Positions 55,334 to 64,000 of a stretch of 64,000 nt of DNA are shown piece by piece. Under the pieces are notes generated by a model. It searched no databases. It saw only the letters and a program-made list of their open reading frames with translations, and was not told where the DNA came from. This stretch comes from Rhizobacter sp. Root1221 (GTDB taxonomy: Bacteria; Pseudomonadota; Gammaproteobacteria; Burkholderiales; Burkholderiaceae_C). The translations under genes were made by a program, and so were the position numbers. The DNA is taken from positions 294,865 to 358,864 of the forward strand of contig NZ_LMDI01000001.1 in NCBI RefSeq assembly GCF_001425785.1, written 5' to 3'. The first letter of the stretch is position 1, and each line of letters starts with the position of its first letter.

Positions 55334-55777
55334 ATGACCGAGGTCAGCTTCCATTTCAACGTGCCCGACCGCATGGGGTACGCGTGCCGCCTGCTGCGCA
55401 AGGCGGTGCGGCGAAATGCCCGCGTCGTGGTGACGGGACCACAGACCCTGCTGTCCCAGCTCGATCGGCAGCTCTGGACGTTCGAAGCGCTGGACTTCAT
55501 CCCCCACGTTCATGCACGATCGGGCCAACCGCTGGCACCACGTTTGCGTCACACTCCCGTCTGGCTGGCCGAACAGGTGCAGGATGCACCACATCAGGAC
55601 GTCCTCTTGAACTTGGGAGACGAGTTGGTCAACGGCTTCGAAAGCTTCTCGCGGGTCATCGAACTCGTGCCGGTCGACGGGCCGGCGCGGATGGCCGGGC
55701 GTGCGCGCTGGAAACACTATGCCGACCGCGGCTACGTGCTGCAGAAGCACGACGTGGCGCAGGACCCGTCCGCATGA
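55334..55777 (+). CDS. holC: DNA polymerase III subunit chi
   Basis: The chi subunit links the clamp loader to SSB. The 147-residue product starts MTEVSFHFNVPDRMGYACRLLRKAVR. It contains VVTGPQTLLSQLDRQLWTF, then FIPHVHARSGQPLAPRLRHTPVWL, VLLNLGDEL and the C-terminal GRARWKHYADRGYVLQKHD, all HolC features. It sits directly after pepA, the classic pepA-holC order. Its stop overlaps the next start by four bases (ATGA). Confidence 0.93.
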   Translation: MTEVSFHFNVPDRMGYACRLLRKAVRRNARVVVTGPQTLLSQLDRQLWTFEALDFIPHVHARSGQPLAPRLRHTPVWLAEQVQDAPHQDVLLNLGDELVNGFESFSRVIELVPVDGPARMAGRARWKHYADRGYVLQKHDVAQDPSA

Positions 55778-56454
55778 AGATGAACGCCCCGAGCAGCCCG
55801 CCAGCACACCGGCTTCCGGTGTTGACGGAAGTGGTGCAGCTCGCCGATCCGCCCGAGATGCTGCCGGCCGCCGTGGTCGATGACACGGTCCGCCTGCTGG
55901 ACGTTGCGGCCGGTGCCCGGCTGACCCCTCGGTCCATGCCGGAACCCGAACCTCAGCCAGAACCCGTGCCGCTCGTGGAGCAGCCGGCGCCGTTCCCGTT
56001 TTCCCACGACGCACCGTCTCCGCCAGAGTGGCTGAAGCGCCGCCCCACCGATGCCAAGGTGGACCTGCCGCTGCCGGCCATGGCGCCGCAGACCCCGCTG
56101 CCGTCCGACTTCTCGGGCAGCTGGTGGAGCCGCGACGAAGGGCCGGCGGTGCTGCCGTCGCCCACCCCGGTGCCCATGCCCATCCCGGCTCCCCTGGTGG
56201 CCCATGCGCCGGCGGTGACGCCCGTGTCCGAAGACGAACTGGTGCGGCGCGTGCTTGCCGGCATCGACGGCCAACTCGACCTGATGTTCGACGACCAGCT
56301 GCGCGACGCCATCGTGCCGGCGCTGGCGCGGGCCGCCGACGTGCTGATGGCCGACCTGCGCGGCCAGCTGGCCGCCACGCTCCACGAGATGGTGGCGCAC
56401 GCCGTCGCCATCGAAATGGCGCGCCACGGCCGTGGCGGCGGCGGTACGATCTGA
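55774..56454 (+). CDS. Hypothetical protein coupled to holC (possibly DUF2486 type)
   Basis: The 226-residue protein has three parts: a short start (LPVLTEVVQLADPP), a long Pro/Glu/Gln-rich linker (about 55-160) and a conserved-looking helical C-terminus. The C-terminus contains VSEDELVRRVLAGIDGQLDLMFDDQLRDAI and MADLRGQLAATLHEMVAHAVAIE. This layout, and its position after holC, resemble DUF2486 proteins of Burkholderiales; the match is from memory. No signal or TM segment is seen. The ATGA overlap with holC implies coupled translation. Confidence 0.7.
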   Translation: MKMNAPSSPPAHRLPVLTEVVQLADPPEMLPAAVVDDTVRLLDVAAGARLTPRSMPEPEPQPEPVPLVEQPAPFPFSHDAPSPPEWLKRRPTDAKVDLPLPAMAPQTPLPSDFSGSWWSRDEGPAVLPSPTPVPMPIPAPLVAHAPAVTPVSEDELVRRVLAGIDGQLDLMFDDQLRDAIVPALARAADVLMADLRGQLAATLHEMVAHAVAIEMARHGRGGGGTI

Positions 56455-56544
56455 CGTTTCTTTCGTGTGTGCGAGTGGTAGTGCCCAAGGCTGGCCCGAT
56501 CCGTGCCTAGCCTCCTTTCTTTTCAATCCATGAGGAGTTCGTGT

Positions 56545-59860
<3,316 letters not shown>

Positions 59861-59896
59861 CCGGCCGCCTCACACACTCACAAGAGGACCTGCCAC

Positions 59897-60433
59897 GTGA
59901 CCATCCGAGAGATCCTGAAGATGGGCGACCCGCGGCTGTTGCGGGTGGCCCAGCCGGTGACGGCGTTCGACACCCCCGAACTGCACGCGCTGGTGGCCGA
60001 CATGTTCGACACCATGCACGAGGCCCAGGGTGCCGGCCTGGCCGCGCCGCAGATCGGCATCGACCTGCAGCTGGTGATCTTCGGGTTCAAGAAGACCGAC
60101 CGCTACCCTGACGCGCCGCCGGTGCCGGAGACCGTGCTCATCAACCCGGTCATCACGCCGCTGTCCGACGCCGAGGAAGACGGTTGGGAAGGGTGCCTGT
60201 CCGTGCCGGGCCTCCGTGGCATCGTGCCGCGGTGGTCGCGCATCCGCTACACCGGGTTCGACCCGGCCGGCGAGCGCATCGACCGCGAGGCCGAGGGCTT
60301 CCATGCGCGGGTCGTGCAGCACGAATGCGATCACCTGATCGGCAAGCTGTACCCCATGCGGGTGCGCGATTTCTCCAAGTTCGGGTTCACGAGCGTGCTG
60401 TTCCCGGGGCTGGACCCGTCCGACGACGACTGA
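59897..60433 (+). CDS. def: Peptide deformylase
   Basis: This metalloenzyme removes the formyl group from nascent peptides. The 178-residue product has all three motifs: [19 protein letters not shown] and [16 protein letters not shown] (HExxH-type, here HECDH). It starts [18 protein letters not shown]. The gap after ligA is 36 bases and a GAGG ribosome binding site is present. The gene is commonly found with fmt; here it is with ligA, so it may be one of several def copies. Confidence 0.95.
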   Translation: MTIREILKMGDPRLLRVAQPVTAFDTPELHALVADMFDTMHEAQGAGLAAPQIGIDLQLVIFGFKKTDRYPDAPPVPETVLINPVITPLSDAEEDGWEGCLSVPGLRGIVPRWSRIRYTGFDPAGERIDREAEGFHARVVQHECDHLIGKLYPMRVRDFSKFGFTSVLFPGLDPSDDD

Positions 60434-60440
60434 GCGGTTC

Positions 60441-60466
60441 GCGGGCCTGTCAGCCGAGGGGCCCGC
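60441..60466 (+). terminator. Hairpin downstream of def
   Basis: GCGGGCC (60441-60447), 12-base loop, GGCCCGC (60460-60466), starting eight bases after the def stop. There is no T tract, so it may be a processing or Rho-related structure rather than an intrinsic terminator. Confidence 0.35.
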
Positions 60467-60526
60467 TGCCGCGTTGTGGTGGGAACCCACCCGGTGCCGC
60501 GGGCTCCAACCGGAGGATAAACGTCC

Positions 60527-62557
60527 ATGAAAACCCTGAGATTGACCTCCTTCCACCGCGCTGCGTGGCTGTTCGGCCTGCTGCTCGCGGCCGTGCTGGC
60601 CTGGCCGGCCCATGCCCAGGATGCCGGCGATGCCGCCGACCCGCCGGGCCGCGTGGGACGGCTGGCCGAGGTCCAGGGCGAGGTGTGGGTCTTCGACAAC
60701 GAGGAAAACGAATGGATCGAGGCGGTCCGCAACCGCCCGGTGACGGTGGGTGACCGCCTGTCGTCGTCCCGCACCGGCCGCGCCGAGGTGCGCATCGGCT
60801 CCACCACGCTCCGCGTCGATGGCAACACCGAAGTGGAGGTGTCGGCACTCGACGACGACCGCATCACGCTGCAACTGCACAGCGGCGACGTCGCCGCGCG
60901 CCTGCGCACCCGCGAGGCCGCGCAGGAATTCGAGCTGGTGACCCCCGAGGGCACCTTCCGCCCCGACCGCGCAGGCAGCTACCGCTTCACCCGCGACGAC
61001 GACACCACGGAAGCCAGCGCGTTCAGCGGCCAGTTGCAGCTGCGTGCACGCGACGCCGGGGTCACGGTCAAGGCCGGCCAGCGGTACCGCTTCTGGCAAG
61101 ACAACGGCACCCAGTTCGAACTGGCCGAGCTGCGCCGGGATGCGTTCGACGACTGGGTGGCATCCCGCGACGACCGCGAGGACCGCAGCGTCTCCGCCAG
61201 GTACGTTTCGCCCGAGATGACCGGCGTCGAGGACCTGGACCGCTACGGCCGCTGGGAGCAGGACGCCGAGTACGGCGCGCTGTGGATCCCGCGCGACGTG
61301 GGGCCAGGCTGGGCGCCGTACCGCGTGGGCCATTGGGTGTGGATCAGCCCGTGGGGCTGGACCTGGGTGGATGACGCCCCCTGGGGCTTTGCCCCGTTCC
61401 ACTACGGCCGCTGGGTGTCGCGCGGCAACATCTGGTGCTGGTCGCCCGGCCGCTACGTGGCCCGGCCGGTGTATGCGCCGGCACTGGTGGCCTGGATCGG
61501 TGGCGGCGGCGCCAGCGTGTCCATCAACGTGGGCCGCCGAGCGCCGCCCACCGTGGGGTGGTTCCCGCTGGGCCCCCGCGAAGTCTACGTGCCGGGCCAT
61601 CGGTTCACGCCGCATTACATGCGGCACGTGAACGACAACCAGGTGCCGAACGGCTTCAACTTCAACCCGTTCATCCGCGACCCCCGTGCCGCCGTCGAAC
61701 GCGGCCACTACCGCCACCGCGGCATGCCGCAGGCCGTGACGATCGTGCCACGCCAGGTCATCGAACGGCGCCAGCCCGTGGGCCCCGCCATCATCGGCAT
61801 GAACGGCCGCGCGTTGCCTGGTGCGGACCGCGACCGGCCGCGACCCGACGCGCCGGTGATGCCCGGTGGCCGGCCCGGCATCGGGCAGCGTCCCGCGCCG
61901 CAGGTGGCCATTCCGGCCGCGCCCGGTGGCGGCGGGGACCGTTTCGGTGCGCCGCGTTTCGGGCGGGGCGACCGCCAGGAGCCGCGCGACAACGATCGCC
62001 GCTGGCGTGACAACAACCCGCCGGTGAACAGCAACCCCGCACCCCAACCCGCCTTCGGCGGGGGGCGCGACGACGCCGACCGGGTGCGGCCGGGCATGCG
62101 CCCGGGGTTCCCCACCGACCCGGGCCGGCCCACGCCCACGCCGTCGCCGCGAGACGATCGCTGGCGCCAGCTGCGCCCGGCGGCGCCCCAACCGGAGCCC
62201 CAGCAGCCCGCGCCGCGCATCGAGACCACGCGGCCGGCACAGGATCCCGATGCGCACCGCCCGGGTGGGTTCAACCACATGCGGCCCCATCCGCAGGTGC
62301 AGCAGCCGCAGGCCCAGCAACCGCAGGCCCAGCAGCCACGGCCGCAACCGCAACCCATGCCGGCACCCCAGGTGCAGCCACGGCCGCAACCGCAACCGCA
62401 GCCCATGCCTGCACCCCAGGTGCAGCCGCGCCCACAACCCCAGCCGCAGCCGCAGGCACAACCCGCGCCGCAGCGCGGGCCGGGCGGCGGGGAAGGGCAG
62501 CAGCGTGGCGGCGATCAGCGCCGCGACGAAGGCCCGCGCCACCGCCGCATGGACTGA
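60527..62557 (+). CDS. Secreted FecR-domain protein with DUF6600-like region and Pro/Gln repeat tail
   Basis: The 676-residue protein has a signal peptide over about 1-31 (hydrophobic AAWLFGLLLAAVLAWPAHA). A FecR-like beta domain covers about 40-190 (GRVGRLAEVQGEVWVFDNEE, LRVDGNTEVEVSALDDDRITLQL). A Trp/Tyr/Gly-rich region at about 240-400 (WAPYRVGHWVWISPWGWTWVDD, PFHYGRWV) resembles DUF6600. The Pro/Arg/Gln-rich disordered tail has a 16-residue repeat PMPAPQVQPRPQPQPQ. Likely periplasmic or surface-attached, role unknown. No FecI-type sigma gene is next to it. Confidence 0.85.
   Translation: MKTLRLTSFHRAAWLFGLLLAAVLAWPAHAQDAGDAADPPGRVGRLAEVQGEVWVFDNEENEWIEAVRNRPVTVGDRLSSSRTGRAEVRIGSTTLRVDGNTEVEVSALDDDRITLQLHSGDVAARLRTREAAQEFELVTPEGTFRPDRAGSYRFTRDDDTTEASAFSGQLQLRARDAGVTVKAGQRYRFWQDNGTQFELAELRRDAFDDWVASRDDREDRSVSARYVSPEMTGVEDLDRYGRWEQDAEYGALWIPRDVGPGWAPYRVGHWVWISPWGWTWVDDAPWGFAPFHYGRWVSRGNIWCWSPGRYVARPVYAPALVAWIGGGGASVSINVGRRAPPTVGWFPLGPREVYVPGHRFTPHYMRHVNDNQVPNGFNFNPFIRDPRAAVERGHYRHRGMPQAVTIVPRQVIERRQPVGPAIIGMNGRALPGADRDRPRPDAPVMPGGRPGIGQRPAPQVAIPAAPGGGGDRFGAPRFGRGDRQEPRDNDRRWRDNNPPVNSNPAPQPAFGGGRDDADRVRPGMRPGFPTDPGRPTPTPSPRDDRWRQLRPAAPQPEPQQPAPRIETTRPAQDPDAHRPGGFNHMRPHPQVQQPQAQQPQAQQPRPQPQPMPAPQVQPRPQPQPQPMPAPQVQPRPQPQPQPQAQPAPQRGPGGGEGQQRGGDQRRDEGPRHRRMD
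62354..62449 (+). repeat. 48-base tandem repeat in the FecR/DUF6600 gene, two copies
   Basis: The period is 48 bases, starting at CCCATGCC (62354) and CCCATGCC (62402), and encodes PMPAPQVQPRPQPQPQ twice. It is flanked by shorter CAGCAGCCGCAGG-like repeats (62296-62336). Copy number may vary between strains. Confidence 0.8.
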
Positions 62558-62560
62558 CGG

Positions 62561-62582
62561 CCGCTGCTCAGCGCAGCAGCGG
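62561..62582 (+). terminator. Terminator-like hairpin between the convergent FecR/DUF6600 and tesA genes
   Basis: CCGCTGCT (62561-62568), loop CAGCGC, AGCAGCGG (62575-62582) and then TTTG on the plus strand. This is a perfect eight-pair stem. It overlaps the last 15 bases of the tesA coding region on the other strand. Confidence 0.5.
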
Positions 62583-63224
62583 TTTGAGGGCCGGCCACAC
62601 GTTGGCGAGCATCGTGGGGTGGGCTTCCTCGCGCGGGTGGATGCGATCGGACTGGAAGTTTGCCTCGGCGTTCGGCACGTCGGCCACCCCGCGCAGCAGG
62701 AATGGCACCAGGGCGGCCTGCTCGTCGCGGGCCACCTCGGAGAACACCGCACCGAAATCGGCCGCGTACTTGCGCCCATAGTTCGGGGGCATCTGCATGC
62801 CCACCACGACCACCTGGGCACCCGCCTCGCGTGCGCTGCGCGCCATGAACACGAGGTTCTCTCGGGTCATGGCCAGCGGCAGCCCTCGCAACGCGTCGTT
62901 GGCGCCCAGTTCGAGGATCACGATGTTCGGGGTGTGGCGCTTCAGCAGCGCCGGCAGGCGTGATCGCCCACCGGACGTGGTGTCACCGCTGATGCTCGCG
63001 TTGACCACCTTCGCGCCGATCTTCTGCTGAGCCAGTTGCTGCTCCAGCAGCGCTACCCAGCCCTTGCCCCGGGTGAGGCCGTACTCGGCCGACAAGCTGT
63101 CGCCCACCACGAGAATCACCGGTGCCGTGCCATCCGGCGTGGCCGCGAATGCCATGCCCCCAGCAACGGCGAGCGATAGCAAGGTACATTGCTTCAGCAG
63201 TTGCCTGCGTGTCCTGTTTTCCAT
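62568..63224 (-). CDS. tesA: Arylesterase/acyl-CoA thioesterase TesA (SGNH hydrolase)
   Basis: The 218-residue periplasmic GDSL esterase, also thioesterase and lysophospholipase I, has an N-terminal signal (RRQLLKQCTLLSLAVAGGMAFA) with some twin-Arg character. Block I is VVGDSLSAEYGL with nucleophile Ser, and the block II Gly is in SGDTTSGG. Block III is LGANDALRG and block V is SDRIHP with catalytic Asp and His. All are intact. Divergent from the ybbA-type ABC ATPase gene 18 bases away, the conserved tesA/ybbA arrangement. Confidence 0.94.
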   Translation of the reverse strand: MENRTRRQLLKQCTLLSLAVAGGMAFAATPDGTAPVILVVGDSLSAEYGLTRGKGWVALLEQQLAQQKIGAKVVNASISGDTTSGGRSRLPALLKRHTPNIVILELGANDALRGLPLAMTRENLVFMARSAREAGAQVVVVGMQMPPNYGRKYAADFGAVFSEVARDEQAALVPFLLRGVADVPNAEANFQSDRIHPREEAHPTMLANVWPALKPLLR

Positions 63225-63242
63225 CCCTGACTCCTACCTTCC

Positions 63243-63935
63243 ATGGCCGACCCCATCATCGCTGTCCAGCACGTGACCAAGCAGGTGCACGACACCAGCG
63301 GTTTGCTGACGATACTCCACGACATCGACTTCAGCCTCGAGGCCCGCGAATCCGCGGCCATCGTGGGCGCGTCGGGCTCGGGCAAGAGCACGCTGCTGTC
63401 GATCATCGCGGGCTTGGACACCCCCTCCGCGGGAACAGTTCGCCTCGGCGGCACCGATTTGTTCGCCATCGACGAAGACGAACGTGCCGCGGTGCGGGCG
63501 GCCCGCCTCGGTTTCGTGTTCCAGAGCTTCCAGCTGCTGGCCAACCTGAACGCACTCGAGAACGTGATGCTGCCGCTCGAGCTGCAGGGCCGCGCCGACG
63601 CGCGGGCGCAGGCCACCGAGATGCTCAAGCGCGTGGGCCTCGGCGAACGGCTCAGCCACTACCCACGGGTGCTGTCCGGTGGCGAGCAGCAGCGCGTGGC
63701 GTTGGCCCGGGCCTTCGTGGTGCGGCCGGCCGTGTTGCTGGCCGACGAACCCACGGGCAGCCTCGACTTCGCCACGGGCGAGCGGGTGATGCAGCTGATG
63801 TTCGACCTCAACCGCGAAGCCGGCACCACGCTCGTGCTCGTCACCCACGACCGTGCCATCGCGGCACGTTGCGACCGGCAACTCCGCATCGAGGCCGGCC
63901 GGCTCGAATTGCCCGTGCCCGTGCCGGCGCTCTGA
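63243..63935 (+). CDS. ybbA: ABC transporter ATP-binding protein (YbbA, LolD/MacB type)
   Basis: The 230-residue ATPase has Walker A VGASGSGKSTLL, Q-loop FVFQSFQLL and signature LSGGEQQRVALARA. Walker B is VLLADEPTGSLD and the switch His is in LVTHDRAIA. It belongs to the LolD/MacB/FtsE class that powers extraction of envelope lipids or lipoproteins. The permease gene ybbP usually follows; it is not in the window, and a terminator stands 17 bases after the stop, so here ybbA may be transcribed alone. Confidence 0.94.
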   Translation: MADPIIAVQHVTKQVHDTSGLLTILHDIDFSLEARESAAIVGASGSGKSTLLSIIAGLDTPSAGTVRLGGTDLFAIDEDERAAVRAARLGFVFQSFQLLANLNALENVMLPLELQGRADARAQATEMLKRVGLGERLSHYPRVLSGGEQQRVALARAFVVRPAVLLADEPTGSLDFATGERVMQLMFDLNREAGTTLVLVTHDRAIAARCDRQLRIEAGRLELPVPVPAL

Positions 63936-63951
63936 CGGCGCCCTGGAAATA

Positions 63952-63979
63952 CCAAAGGGCGCCCGAAGGCGCCCTTTGG
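63952..63979 (+). terminator. Terminator after ybbA
   Basis: CCAAAGGGCGCC, loop CGAA, GGCGCCCTTTGG and then TTGT. This is a 12-pair perfect stem, 17 bases after the ybbA stop. It is symmetric enough to act in both directions. Confidence 0.75.
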
Positions 63980-64000
63980 TTGTCGAGCCGTTGGTGTATC

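Overview
This window looks like the chromosome of a high-G+C betaproteobacterium of the order Burkholderiales, probably a plant- or soil-associated relative of Rhizobacter, Roseateles or Comamonadaceae. The gene orders rpsF-priB-rpsR-rplI and hemH-hslR-grpE-dnaK-dnaJ, a lysine/alanine-rich extended RpoD, H-NS-like proteins of the KYRN...GDSWSGRG type and a CysB-family regulator all fit this group. Placement below order is inference. I see no insertion sequence, prophage, CRISPR array or integrase.

Layout. 1-5.0 kb: the end of a sodium:solute symporter, the ribosomal protein operon rpsF-priB-rpsR-rplI with its terminator, and dnaB. 4.9-9.7 kb: a two-component signalling island. A receiver-Hpt protein and an HTH-receiver protein read leftwards, and a periplasmic solute-binding protein and a membrane histidine kinase read rightwards. 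9.8-11.5 kb: a VOC protein and a radical SAM protein whose start codon is overlapped by a LexA (SOS) box. 11.6-12.6 kb: a serine-rich protein behind a perfect PIP box, the HrpX/HrpB-type type III secretion promoter. 12.6-25.7 kb: a receiver-TPR protein, the heat-shock operon behind sigma-32-type promoters, a very large LOV/PAS hybrid kinase, a HAD phosphatase and a cyclase-FHA protein. 25.7-36.5 kb: rpoD, dnaG, an H-NS-like protein, yggX, argA and the RNA helicase gene hrpA. 36.5-47.4 kb: two tRNA genes, a repeat-rich gap, a glutathione transferase, a fatty-acid-type trio with a Crp/Fnr regulator, a FimV-like protein, an aminotransferase with a LysR regulator, and a secreted PHA depolymerase. 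47.5-51.2 kb: a 1199-residue protein of unknown family behind a second perfect PIP box. 51.2-64 kb: cbiX, lptG and lptF; pepA, holC and a DUF gene; a branched-chain amino acid binding lipoprotein; ligA, def, a FecR/DUF6600 protein, and the divergent pair tesA/ybbA.

The most interesting observation is the pair of PIP boxes about 39 kb apart. Each is TTCGC-N15-TTCGC followed at 30 or 31 bases by a TANNNT -10 element, and each stands directly upstream of a gene that looks like a type III effector. No type III secretion apparatus gene is in the window, so the apparatus and its AraC-type activator would have to lie elsewhere. Other points of note are a complete four-step phosphorelay divided over three proteins, a blue-light LOV kinase with its flavin-reactive cysteine intact, and an SOS-controlled, probably leaderless radical SAM gene. 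Start sites were chosen by eye from ribosome binding sites and family length. No database search was run, so family names rest on motif recognition.
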